Assembly (NCBI GenBank): GCA_049587755.1
Contig: JBAVEN010000065.1
Coordinates: forward strand, 62,001 to 126,000
Direction: 5' to 3'
Length of the DNA: 64,000 bases
From: Bog-375 sp049587755
Lineage (GTDB): Bacteria > Acidobacteriota > Terriglobia > Bryobacterales > Bryobacteraceae
The translations under genes were made by a program, and so were the position numbers. The notes below the pieces were generated by a model that was not told the origin of the DNA, searched no databases, and worked only from the letters and a program-made list of their open reading frames with translations. This document shows, piece by piece, positions 9,560 through 17,073 of this stretch. Positions within the stretch are counted from its first letter, which is position 1; every line of letters begins with the position of its first letter.

Positions 9560-9771
9560 GCTCTTACTTCGTAGCCGAGCTGGCGGATGGCGCCTGCCAG
9601 CGTTTCCGTGCTCACCCGCGTGGGGTCGTATTCCACTTCGGCGCTGCCGCCATTCAGGTCCACGGTGGCCTTGCCGACGCCGGGGGTGGCGGCCAGCTTG
9701 CGCTCCACGCTGCGCGCGCAGTTGCCGCACGTCATGCCGTGTACGGAAAACTTCACAGTTGAATGGGCCAT
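9556..9771 (-). CDS. copZ: Heavy-metal-associated domain copper chaperone
   Basis: A 71-residue single HMA domain (ferredoxin-like fold) with the metal site GMTCGNC near residues 12-18 and the family ending LAGAIRQLGYEV. It is translationally coupled to copA through a 4-bp ATGA overlap, which supports a role in delivering Cu(I) to the ATPase. The symbol is given by function and context; sequence alone does not distinguish it from other small HMA proteins. Confidence 0.87.
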   Translation of the reverse strand: MAHSTVKFSVHGMTCGNCARSVERKLAATPGVGKATVDLNGGSAEVEYDPTRVSTETLAGAIRQLGYEVRA

Positions 9772-9815
9772 ACTTATATGATGCGCTTTTGGCCCCCGCC
9801 GTCACAGGAGGCGTT

Positions 9816-10586
9816 TTGACTTTTGCGGATTTGGCTCTGGCCCGCCGCATTGAGGGCGCTCAGACGGCCCAGGCGCTCGGCTGCGCGCCCGGGGACGCCG
9901 CATCGCTCGAAATCGCCGGCGGTTGCGCCATCTTCGCGGGCATCGATTCGCCGCTCACCCAAGCTGTCGGGCTGGGCCTGAACGGCGCTGTAAGCGAGGC
10001 CGACCTCGACGCGATGGAAGCCTTCTTCCGTAGCCGGGGCGCGCGCATCGCCATCGAAATCTGTCCACTGGCCGACGCTGGCCTGGTGGAGATGTTGGGA
10101 ACGCGCGGTTACCGCATCGCCCAGTTCGACAACGTGCTGGCGCGCAGCCTCGCCGGGGTTGAAATCGTCATCACCCCGCGTGTCCGTAGGGCGACGCCCG
10201 ACGAAGCCGACCTCTGGGCGCACACCGTGGGCCGCGGCTTTTTCGAGCAAACCGAGCTCACCACCGAGGAGATGGACGTAGGCCGCTGGGTCTTCCGCAT
10301 GCCCGGTGCCATGTGCTACCTGGCCTGCGCGGAAGGCGGCACACCGGCGGGCGGAGCCGCGCTCATCGTCACCCAGGGCCTGGCCACGCTGTTCGCCGAT
10401 GGCGTGGCCAGGCCCTATCGTCGCCGCCGGCTGCACCAGGAACTGATTGCCGCCCGGCTCAACGAGGCGCTGGCGCAAGGCTGTGACGTAGCCGCCGCCG
10501 CCACCGCCCCGGCCAGCGCCTCGCAGCGCAATTATGAGCGGCTGGGTTTCCAGGTGGTTTACACCAGGGTGACGTTAACCAAGTAG
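9816..10586 (+). CDS. GNAT-family N-acetyltransferase
   Basis: A 256-residue protein. The start is TTG at 9816 because a perfect AGGAGG lies 4 nt upstream (9806-9811); the frame continues further up only through the opposite-strand copper genes. The C-terminal half looks like a GNAT domain: RRATPDEADLWAHTVGRGF, a GGAALIV strand, the acetyl-CoA loop region of the type PYRRRRLHQELIAARLNEAL, then SQRNYERLGFQVVYTR. The N-terminal half is a second, degenerate GNAT-like lobe. The substrate is unknown. The gene is divergent from copZ with only about 45 bp between starts. Confidence 0.8.
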   Translation: MTFADLALARRIEGAQTAQALGCAPGDAASLEIAGGCAIFAGIDSPLTQAVGLGLNGAVSEADLDAMEAFFRSRGARIAIEICPLADAGLVEMLGTRGYRIAQFDNVLARSLAGVEIVITPRVRRATPDEADLWAHTVGRGFFEQTELTTEEMDVGRWVFRMPGAMCYLACAEGGTPAGGAALIVTQGLATLFADGVARPYRRRRLHQELIAARLNEALAQGCDVAAAATAPASASQRNYERLGFQVVYTRVTLTK

Positions 10587-10631
10587 GCAAGCTAAGGCAC
10601 CGCGCAAGAGTGACTTCGCGGGTGCAGCCGT

Positions 10632-10737
10632 GGCGCACGCACTCGTGCGTGCAGCGTCGAGACTCTTCTCGACGCCTGCGCTCTGGGGCAGCGGGCGTCG
10701 GCAGGAGTGCCGACACGGCACGCAGAGTGCGTGCGCC
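10632..10737. repeat. 106-bp hairpin-array element with 12-bp terminal inverted repeats
   Basis: The ends are perfect inverted repeats: GGCGCACGCACT at 10632-10643 and AGTGCGTGCGCC at 10726-10737. Inside lie four tandem hairpins: 10635-10652 (8-bp arms, loop TC), 10654-10675 (GCGTCGAGA / TCTCGACGC, loop CTCT), 10697-10714 (GTCGGCA / TGCCGAC, loop GGAG) and 10718-10734 (GCACGCA / TGCGTGC, loop GAG). The second and third hairpins recur near 52.4 and 55.3 kb. It looks like a non-autonomous REP/MITE-like element. No transposase is present in the window. Confidence 0.8.
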
Positions 10738-10807
10738 GCTTGGCCAGATCGGCGAGATTTCCACCGCGCCTCGCCCACTACATCCACTGGCCGAGGTTGC
10801 TCTCAAC

Positions 10808-12553
10808 GTGACGTCCGACAACCGGCTCGTGGTCTGCCTTGTCAGCATGGCGGTCTGGATCCTGCTCAGCAGCCTGGACGATCTGTTCATCGCCCTCGTC
10901 GCCATCCTCCTCAAGGGCAAGCACGCCTGCCGCTGGCCCGCGGACTCCGAGGCCGCTGGCATCCCCGAGCGCCGCATCGCCATCCTGGTTCCGCTGTGGA
11001 AGGAGCAGCGCGTCATCGGGCGGATGCTCGAACGCAATCTGGCCGCCATCCGCTACTCCAATTACGATTTCTTCGTTGGCGCATACCTCAACGATGCTCT
11101 TACCGTGGCCGCGGTCGCCGAGGCCGCCTGCCGCTCTTCCCGCGTGCACCTCGCCCTGGTGCCGCACTGCGGGCCGACGTCCAAAGGCGATTGCCTGAAT
11201 GCGATCTTCGATTACCTGGTCGAGTACGAAGCCGCCCGCGGCGTCCGTTACGAAGTGATCGTCACTCACGATGCGGAGGATCTGGTTGCGCCGGAATCGC
11301 TGCGGCTCATCAACTGGTTCTCCCGCGACTACCAGATGGTCCAAATCCCCGTGCTGCCGCTGCCCACCGGCCCCACCGAGATGACCCACGGCGTCTATTG
11401 CGACGAATTCGCCGAGTATCAGCAAAAGGACATTCCGGCGCGCCAGCGGCTGGGCGGCTTTCTGCCCTCCAACGGGGTCGGCACCGGCTTCGACCGCGGC
11501 GCGCTGGAGCGCCTGGCGGCCACCCGCGGCGGCCGCATCTTCGACCCCGCTTGCCTCACCGAAGACTACGAAAACGGCTTCCGCCTCCACGCCCTCGGCT
11601 GCCGGCAAATCTTCGTTCCGCTGCGGCTGCCGGCGTCCGCGCCGCTAGCCACGCGCGAGTATTTCCCGCGCCGGCTGCGCGCCGCCATTCGCCAGCGCAG
11701 CCGTTGGGTGGCCGGGATCGCCCTGCAAGGGTGGGAGCACCATGGCTGGCGCGCCCCCCTGCGCCAGGTGTATTTCTTCTGGCGCGACCGCAAGGGCCTG
11801 GTCGGGAACTTGCTTTCACCCTTCGCCAACCTGCTCTTTATCTGCTGGCTGGCGGGCTGGCGCGGCTTCGGCGCCATTCCTGGATGGGCGGCCAGCTTAT
11901 GCACCGCAACGCTGGGCCTGTCCCTGGTCCATTTTTCGATCCGCACCGTGTTGAGCGCGCGCGTTTACGGCTGGCGGTTCGCCGCCGGCGTGCTGCCCCG
12001 CACCTTCTGGGGCAACCTGCTGAATAGCGCCGCCACCATTTCCGCTCTGCGCCAGTTCGCCGCCGCGCGCCTGCGCGGGCGCGCCCTGGCCTGGTGCAAG
12101 ACCGATCACAAATACCCGGCGTACTCGACGCCCGGGCAAGTCCGGCTGGGCGAAATACTGGTGCATATGCGGGCCATCTCGCTCGACGAGCTCGATGCAG
12201 CACTGGGTACGTGCCCGCCGGATATGCGCCTCGGCGAGCACCTCATCGAGCTGCGCAAGCTCAAGGAGGAACAGCTCTACCAGGCGCTGAGCGCGCAAGC
12301 CGGCCTCGATCTGGGAATCCCCGGTAATGGTGAAGTTACTCGTGCAGCCACCCGCGCTCTTCCCGCCGCAACCATCCGCCGCTTTAGCGTGCTCCCCTAC
12401 CGCGTCGATTTCGGCCAACTCCACCTGCTGACCCCCGAAGTCCCCTCGCCGCAAATGACGCAGGAACTGGCCGCGCTGTGCCCGCTCGACCTCCGCTTCC
12501 GCCTGGTCCGCCCCAAGGAATTCGAGCGACTGTGCGAGCAGTATCTGGGGTAA
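10808..12553 (+). CDS. NfrB-like family 2 glycosyltransferase with GspE-N/MshEN domain
   Basis: A 581-residue membrane protein. The start is GTG 10808; an upstream in-frame GTG at 10610 would translate through the hairpin repeat and is rejected. Order: TM segment (about 8-36), a GT2 domain beginning RRIAILVPLWKEQRVIG with the metal-binding HDAEDLV (Asp155, Asp158) and a QRSRWVAG motif like the QxxRW of processive synthases, several TM segments (about 320-400), then a C-terminal GspE-N/MshEN-type domain (about 440-540: VRLGEILVHMRAISLDELD). MshEN domains bind c-di-GMP in related proteins, so polysaccharide output may be controlled that way (inference). E. coli NfrB has the same layout. No NfrA partner lies nearby. 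Confidence 0.82.
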   Translation: MTSDNRLVVCLVSMAVWILLSSLDDLFIALVAILLKGKHACRWPADSEAAGIPERRIAILVPLWKEQRVIGRMLERNLAAIRYSNYDFFVGAYLNDALTVAAVAEAACRSSRVHLALVPHCGPTSKGDCLNAIFDYLVEYEAARGVRYEVIVTHDAEDLVAPESLRLINWFSRDYQMVQIPVLPLPTGPTEMTHGVYCDEFAEYQQKDIPARQRLGGFLPSNGVGTGFDRGALERLAATRGGRIFDPACLTEDYENGFRLHALGCRQIFVPLRLPASAPLATREYFPRRLRAAIRQRSRWVAGIALQGWEHHGWRAPLRQVYFFWRDRKGLVGNLLSPFANLLFICWLAGWRGFGAIPGWAASLCTATLGLSLVHFSIRTVLSARVYGWRFAAGVLPRTFWGNLLNSAATISALRQFAAARLRGRALAWCKTDHKYPAYSTPGQVRLGEILVHMRAISLDELDAALGTCPPDMRLGEHLIELRKLKEEQLYQALSAQAGLDLGIPGNGEVTRAATRALPAATIRRFSVLPYRVDFGQLHLLTPEVPSPQMTQELAALCPLDLRFRLVRPKEFERLCEQYLG

Positions 12554-12608
12554 GGAGAGGCGACCGACTTGGGCTTGATTCAGAATTAGCGTGGTGCGCG
12601 GAGCGTCG

Positions 12609-12938
12609 TCAGAATTTCAAGCGATCCGACCAACGCGCAGAGTGCCTCACGGTCGTGACTTTATCGTGCACGACATGCGGCGCATCGCGATCGAGGACCA
12701 CAGGTCTTTCGTCGGCATTCTGCGCAGTGTTATGTCCTTTTTGATCGTGGCGCCGGTCGTCCAGAATCGAGTTACAGACCGCAACACATTCGCTGCATAT
12801 ATAGCACGGCGACGCTAATGGATCGTCGTTCGACGGAGAAGCAATCAACTCGCCAGCGACATCTTCTCGCTTGCGACAGAACGAGCAGCGCGGCGGCTCA
12901 TCGCGACCCGAGTGCTTCCTGAACATAAAACTCCCCAT
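12609..12938 (-). CDS. Stand-alone ClpX-type C4 zinc-finger protein
   Basis: A 109-residue protein. Residues about 14-60 match the N-terminal zinc-binding domain of ClpX: CSFCRKREDVAGELIASPSN, then CYICSECVAVCNSIL, giving the CxxC...CxxC ligand set and the family ILDD turn. No AAA+ domain follows; the remaining 50 residues are unrecognised. In ClpX this domain dimerises and binds adaptors and substrates, so a free copy could be an adaptor or simply a fragment. The start is ATG 12938 or 12926. Flanking DNA has lower GC than the neighbourhood. Confidence 0.65.
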   Translation of the reverse strand: MGSFMFRKHSGRDEPPRCSFCRKREDVAGELIASPSNDDPLASPCYICSECVAVCNSILDDRRHDQKGHNTAQNADERPVVLDRDAPHVVHDKVTTVRHSARWSDRLKF

Positions 12939-13008
12939 GACAGTTTAGCTCCGAGGCCGTCAAGCTGTTTTGGGCGGTTCAGACGCACGCGCCGAACCCA
13001 TCACAACC

Positions 13009-13180
13009 CTACGAATCGCCCCGCTGCACGCTCGTCATCCCCGAGGTTGCCGCCGCGATCAACCGGTCCAGCGAACCGTAGGTGTAGCTCACGTTCTCCC
13101 CCGTCACCGCGTCCACCGACGACACAATCCGCCCCTTGTTCTGAGTGGCAAAAAAATACGCGGTTCAGGCTGACCACGTT
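13009..13180 (-). pseudogene. RHS/YD-repeat protein remnant with frameshift
   Basis: Read on the minus strand from about 13180 to the TAG at 13011-13009. The frame reads NKGRIVSSVDAVTGENVSY followed by TYGSLDRLIAAATSGM, the consensus of an RHS (YD) repeat. Upstream, SLNRVFF continues the repeat only if one base of the seven-A run at 13150-13156 is ignored: with seven bases the frames are disjoint, with six they join. No other RHS coding sequence lies nearby, so this is a small decayed fragment, probably left by a deletion. Confidence 0.7.
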
Positions 13181-13584
13181 TCTTGTTTGCCTTGTGCGGC
13201 TCGCTTGCATCTGACTTTCAAATTGTGGTTTTGGAGCACGCGAACCTCCCCGACAGGCGGTTCCAAGATGCGCTCGTTGAACCGCCATGGACCGGCATCG
13301 GCGATCACGCACTCGTCCCGGAGACATGGAAGTAACCGCACCTTCGTTCAGTTGCGACTCTGCCAGTTCTTTTCTTTGCTTGATGTTCCCCACGACCCCG
13401 AGGTAATGTCCACATGGCGTCCGATAATGCCCATTAAGAGGACCCAAATAACTGATTTGATTGTTTGTTTCACAAGCGAACCAATGGCACAAGCTCAAAA
13501 CGCTGGTGCTGGACAGCGTCTTCTCGCCGTCAGTGCGCTGACGTTGCTGCCGCGGGCAGTGGGTCAGTTCGTCGACGCAGACGA
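13181..13584. other. No convincing gene (404 bp)
   Basis: Open frames on both strands cross this stretch, including a 158-codon plus frame at 13145-13621 and a 165-codon minus frame at 13001-13498. Neither has recognisable domains or a consistent protein-like composition, and the minus frame runs through the RHS remnant in a different register. Base composition is lower in GC than the flanking genes. Nothing further is supported. Confidence 0.5.
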
Positions 13585-14394
13585 TCAGTTTTGGTTCGGC
13601 GGTTGGTCACGCCGCTTGTAGGCGTCGCGCATTCGCGCGAGCGCCTCGAAGGTCTGCCGGTATTGAGCCGTTTCTCGTTCGGGTGACGCATTCATCATCT
13701 CGGTTATCGCGGTGACCAGCTCGTTGTATGCCTCGTCAGTCGTCTGGGCACCGTCGAGCCTCGGAGTGAAGTCCGGGTCGTGTTCGAGGTAGTTCAGTTC
13801 GTCCGTAACGGGCGGCACCATCTTCTGCTCCGCACCGTCTGTCACTTCGCACAGGTCGCCCGGCCAGTCCTCCTCCATCTCCGAATCCGGGTGGATGAAG
13901 ATGCGAAGCCCCTTCAGCCCGCACGATTCCGCCTGATGCGCCCGGATCACGCCGGTTCCGAGGAACTGCGAGCTGTGGCGCTTGACCTCGTCAGATGTAT
14001 CGGTGGCGAACCGAAGACCGCGGAACGTACCGCGTCCAATCCCCATCCTGGCGGGAACCCGAAACGAGATCAGGTCGCGCATGAACACCTGCGCAAAGTA
14101 CATCGCCGTGTTTAAGTCCCGGAAGACAACGAAAGCGGAGTCAGAAAAGACGATGGACTGAAGGGGGTCTACGCTGACCAGCTTAGAGACACCAAGGTCT
14201 AGGGTCCGGTGAAACGCGACAAACGTTCGCGTCAATCGATCCAGACGCTCCTCCTTGATCGACTTCCGGAGCTCTGCTCGCGACATTGTTGAGTAATAAA
14301 AGCCGTCGAGTCCGTCGATGGATTCCGGCATCGACATCACCAGGTCTGAAAACCCTAGGATGTCTGCGTACACTACTGTGGCCTGTTCTCTCAC
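13585..14394 (-). CDS. Class III nucleotide-cyclase-like protein (Pycsar PycC-type)
   Basis: A 269-residue soluble protein. The GTG at 14394 is chosen because the domain starts at once: VVYADILGFSDLV places metal-binding Asp11, and IVFSDSAFVVF places the second Asp85. RVPARMGIGRGTFRGL and FLGTGVIRAHQAESCGLKGL follow. That series (D-I-L-G-F, F-S-D-S, R-x-G-I-x-x-G, G-x-x-x-x-x-A-x-x-x-E) is typical of the class III cyclase fold and of the bacterial cyclase-like group that includes pyrimidine cyclases of Pycsar anti-phage systems. Both metal Asp are kept, so activity is plausible. No TIR, TM or nuclease effector is adjacent, and the product nucleotide cannot be read from sequence. Confidence 0.68.
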   Translation of the reverse strand: MREQATVVYADILGFSDLVMSMPESIDGLDGFYYSTMSRAELRKSIKEERLDRLTRTFVAFHRTLDLGVSKLVSVDPLQSIVFSDSAFVVFRDLNTAMYFAQVFMRDLISFRVPARMGIGRGTFRGLRFATDTSDEVKRHSSQFLGTGVIRAHQAESCGLKGLRIFIHPDSEMEEDWPGDLCEVTDGAEQKMVPPVTDELNYLEHDPDFTPRLDGAQTTDEAYNELVTAITEMMNASPERETAQYRQTFEALARMRDAYKRRDQPPNQN

Positions 14395-14505
14395 TGTCCC
14401 AGTATAGGTGAGCCCTTTCGATGTGGAAGAGTGCTTGTAGATGGTCGGGACGTGAGGCCGCGAGTACAGAGAACATCGGCAAGCGGTAGCACTATAATTG
14501 CAGCC

Positions 14506-14676
14506 ATGAAGAAATCCGCCGTTCTGATCGCTGCCACACTGCTTTGGTGCGCCACCGGCCGGACCCAGAGCGCTCCCGACCGCGAGAGGGCCCAGAACCA
14601 GCACCCAGAATACTGGAGCAAGGGCAAACCGAACGGGCGCTTCTGGAGGAGCCTCGAGGAAAACGGGTCAGCCTGA
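14506..14676 (+). pseudogene. Truncated small secreted protein
   Basis: ATG 14506 opens a 56-residue frame with a clear signal peptide (MKKSAVLIAATLLWCATG, then a likely cleavage near RTQSA), followed by HPEYWSKGKPNGRFWRSLEE and a stop. The last residues come from a dispersed repeat (14669-14683), so the mature protein appears cut short where the repeat begins. The NGRFW segment resembles the start of longer secreted proteins of this group (inference). A TATAAT lies at 14493-14498, too close to the ATG to be the usual -10. Confidence 0.45.
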
Positions 14677-14755
14677 ACTGCGCGATTTTCCCGTTGCTCT
14701 TGGAAAACAAGGGGGAAACAGAACAAGGGGGAAACAGGGACAGCCTGAACTGCGC
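14669..14755. repeat. Direct-repeat cluster (CAGCCTGAACTGCGC, 16-bp tandem unit)
   Basis: CAGCCTGAACTGCGC occurs at 14669-14683 and again at 14741-14755. Between them a 16-bp unit, AACAAGGGGGAAACAG, is repeated in tandem at 14706-14721 and 14722-14737. The cluster lies in a 455-bp interval (14677-15131) with no convincing gene, although a minus-strand frame at about 14760-14890 (GESAELAAALDGYRTNLKEA) looks protein-like and may be a coding remnant. Confidence 0.7.
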
Positions 14756-14997
14756 AGCTTCCTTCAGATTCGTGCGGTAGCCGTCCAAGGCAGCCGCAAG
14801 CTCGGCCGACTCGCCTGAGCGCCAGTCACACACGTTCCCAAATGATCTCAAATCGTGTTGCGCCAGTCCGGTCAATGGCTTCGGCGGAAACTCGCGGCCG
14901 AGCACGCCGGTTTTTCGCCTGCCGTGCGCGATCCTGAAAGAGGGCTCGGAGAGTATGACTCGCTGCGGCGTACCCGCCCTGGGAGAAAATTGCCAAA

Positions 14998-15082
14998 TGG
15001 GGCAAATTCACCCCGTTTTTTGCAAGGCCGATTGCGTAGAATCAGGCACTTAACGGAATCTTGTGGGGCGAATTCGCCCCAC
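14998..15082. repeat. Paired GGGGC-AATT-GCCCC palindromes
   Basis: GTGGGGCGAATTCGCCCCAC at 15063-15082 is a perfect 20-bp palindrome. A diverged relative, TGGGGCAAATTCACCCCG at 14998-15015, is followed by TTTTTT (15016-15021), so on the plus strand it could act as a weak terminator. The perfect copy lies 50 bp past the fadE stop on its coding strand. The two look like members of one small repeat family. Confidence 0.6.
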
Positions 15083-15131
15083 TTTTGGCGGTCTGAAGCC
15101 TGCCCTGCCCGGGCATGATTCGTCCCGCCGT

Positions 15132-16928
15132 CTACACCCCGTACCGCCCGGCGCCGATCACCTGCGCCGCAATCTGGCGGCCGATGGCAATGGTGTCGGC
15201 CGGTTCGTATTTCCCGAGCCGCCGCAGAATCGCCATCTGGGTGCGCAGCATATCGCCTTCCGCCACCGCGGCAATCACGCGCCGCGCGCGCGCCTGGATA
15301 ATCTCGGCGGCTCTGGCCGCGTAATACCGCGTTAGCGCAATCGCTTGTCGCGCCGCGGCCTCGCCACGCGCGGCCACAATCTTCTCCGCCCGCAGCAGGC
15401 ACGATTCCAGCGCGAACACTTCCATGATCGAATCCGCCAGCGCGCCCATGATCTCCTGCTGATCGGCCAGCCCCTGCATGTACTTTTGCGAAGCCGCGCC
15501 GGCCGCGAACAGCGTCACCTTGCGCGCTTGCGCGAGCATCTCGCGCTCCGCCGCCAGCGGCCCCACGCGCGCGGCCGGTGCCGCCGCAGGAGCCATCACT
15601 TCATCCATCACCTTCCGCATCGCCGCCAGCAGCGGCAACTGGCCCGCCACCGCGCGCTTCATCAGGAAGCCGGTGATGATCAGCCGGTTGATCTCGTTGG
15701 TGCCTTCGAAAATGCGGTTGATGCGCGAATCGCGGTAGGCGCGCTCGGCCGGATACTCCTCCACGTAACCGTAGCCGCCATAGATCTGCACCGCGTGATC
15801 CACCACCATGTCGAGCATTTCCGATGCCCACACCTTCAGGATCGAGCACTCCACTGCGTATTCCTCGATGCGCTTCTGGATCTCCCGCGAGGCGCCCGCG
15901 GCCTCCGCATCGAGGCCGGCCAGCGCGGCGTCGATCATGCCGATGGTGCGATAGACCATCGATTCGCCGGCGTAGATCGCCGCCGCCGAGTCCGCCAGCT
16001 TTTCCTGAATCAGTCCGAATTCGCAGATCGACTTGCCGAACGCCTTTCGCTCTTTGGCATAGCGGGCGGCGTCCGCCAGACTGTGGCGCGCGCCGCCCAA
16101 GCAGGCCGCGGCCAGCTTGAAGCGGCCGATATTCAAAATGTTGAACGCAATGTGGTGCCCCTTGCCCGCTTCGCCCAGCAGGTTCTCCACCGGGATGGCG
16201 CAGTCGCTCAAAACCACCGGGCAGGTGGAGGAGCCGCGAATGCCCAGCTTGTGTTCCTCCGCGCCAATCGAGAGGCCCGGCGTGCCGCGCTCCACCAGGA
16301 AGGCCGAAAATCTCTCGCCGTCGATCTTGGCGAAGATGGTGAACAGATCGGCAAAGCCGCTGTTGCTGATCCACATCTTCTCCCCGTTGAGCGTCCACTG
16401 GCGGCCGTCCGCGCTGAGCGTGGCGCGGGCGCGGCAGTTGAGAGCGTCGCTGCCCGATGACGATTCCGAAAGGGCGTAAGCCGCGATCCATTCGCCCGTC
16501 GCCAGCTTCGGCAGGTACTTCCGCTTCTGCGCTTCTGTCCCGTACCACACGATGGGTAGCGTGCCGATTCCCGTGTGCGCGCTGAACGCCACCGAAAAGC
16601 TGCCCAGCTTGCTGATGTTCTCCGCGATCACCGCCGAAGTGATCTTGTCCATGCCGAGCCCGCCGTAGCTTTCCGGCACGTCCACACCCAGCAGTCCCAG
16701 CTCGCCGGCCTTTCGCATCAAAGCGCGGGTGACACCGAAGTTCTTGGCTTCGATTTCAGCCGCCGCCGGCACTACCTCCTGGTCGACGAACTCGGCCGCG
16801 GTCTTGGCGATCTGCCTGTGTTCCTCGGAAAAATCCTCCGGCGTGAAAACTTCCCGGGGTGTGCGTTCTTCGACGAGAAAGCTGCCCCCTTGAATGCGGT
16901 TCGCCGCCGCCGGCGTCACTGTTGCCAT
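15132..16928 (-). CDS. fadE: Acyl-CoA dehydrogenase, FadE type
   Basis: A 598-residue flavin acyl-CoA dehydrogenase for the first step of fatty-acid beta-oxidation. ATG 16928 follows a GGGGAGATGG ribosome site; the frame upstream runs through a dispersed repeat and is discarded. The FAD/substrate core shows ESYGGLGMD, AYALSESSSGSD, WISNSGFADLFTIFAK and RKAFGKSICEFGLIQEKLAD. The C-terminal YGGYGYVEEYPAERAYRDSR and NRIFEGTNEINR complete the fold. A further 170-residue C-terminal helical extension gives the roughly 600-residue form seen in Bacillus FadE. It is the last gene of a fadN-fadA-fadE series, the same order as the B. subtilis operon. Confidence 0.93.
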   Translation of the reverse strand: MATVTPAAANRIQGGSFLVEERTPREVFTPEDFSEEHRQIAKTAAEFVDQEVVPAAAEIEAKNFGVTRALMRKAGELGLLGVDVPESYGGLGMDKITSAVIAENISKLGSFSVAFSAHTGIGTLPIVWYGTEAQKRKYLPKLATGEWIAAYALSESSSGSDALNCRARATLSADGRQWTLNGEKMWISNSGFADLFTIFAKIDGERFSAFLVERGTPGLSIGAEEHKLGIRGSSTCPVVLSDCAIPVENLLGEAGKGHHIAFNILNIGRFKLAAACLGGARHSLADAARYAKERKAFGKSICEFGLIQEKLADSAAAIYAGESMVYRTIGMIDAALAGLDAEAAGASREIQKRIEEYAVECSILKVWASEMLDMVVDHAVQIYGGYGYVEEYPAERAYRDSRINRIFEGTNEINRLIITGFLMKRAVAGQLPLLAAMRKVMDEVMAPAAAPAARVGPLAAEREMLAQARKVTLFAAGAASQKYMQGLADQQEIMGALADSIMEVFALESCLLRAEKIVAARGEAAARQAIALTRYYAARAAEIIQARARRVIAAVAEGDMLRTQMAILRRLGKYEPADTIAIGRQIAAQVIGAGRYGV

Positions 16929-16989
16929 ACCATCTCCCCTCGCTGCCAAATCCGACGATTGTTCTTTCACCGCTACCTGGTACCGAACT

Positions 16990-17056
16990 GCTCCCTGACG
17001 GTCGCAGCTGCGATGTGCTTTCCGAACCGCGACCGTTAGGGAGCGGTTGCCGGCAC
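16990..17056. repeat. Inverted pair of the GCGACCGTCAGGGAGC dispersed repeat
   Basis: GCTCCCTGACGGTCGC at 16990-17005 and GCGACCGTTAGGGAGC at 17029-17044 form a 16-bp inverted repeat with one mismatch and a 23-nt loop, between fadA and fadE. The right copy extends to AACCGC...GCGGTTGCCGGCAC (17025-17056). Another copy of the unit lies at 18287-18302, and a diverged one at 23803-23820. Confidence 0.8.
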
Positions 17057-17073
17057 AAACCACCTCGCCGTCC

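Noticed and set aside
10610..10807. 66-residue N-terminal extension of the NfrB-like protein from GTG 10610
   Set aside because: It would translate through the hairpin-array repeat and has repeat-derived, Arg-rich sequence; GTG 10808 places the TM segment at the N-terminus.
13145..13621. 158-residue plus-strand protein
   Set aside because: No recognisable domain, mixed composition, and it overlaps the RHS remnant on the other strand.
5865..14394. TIR protein and cyclase as one Pycsar system
   Set aside because: They lie 6.6 kb apart on opposite strands with unrelated genes between, so no operon can be claimed.
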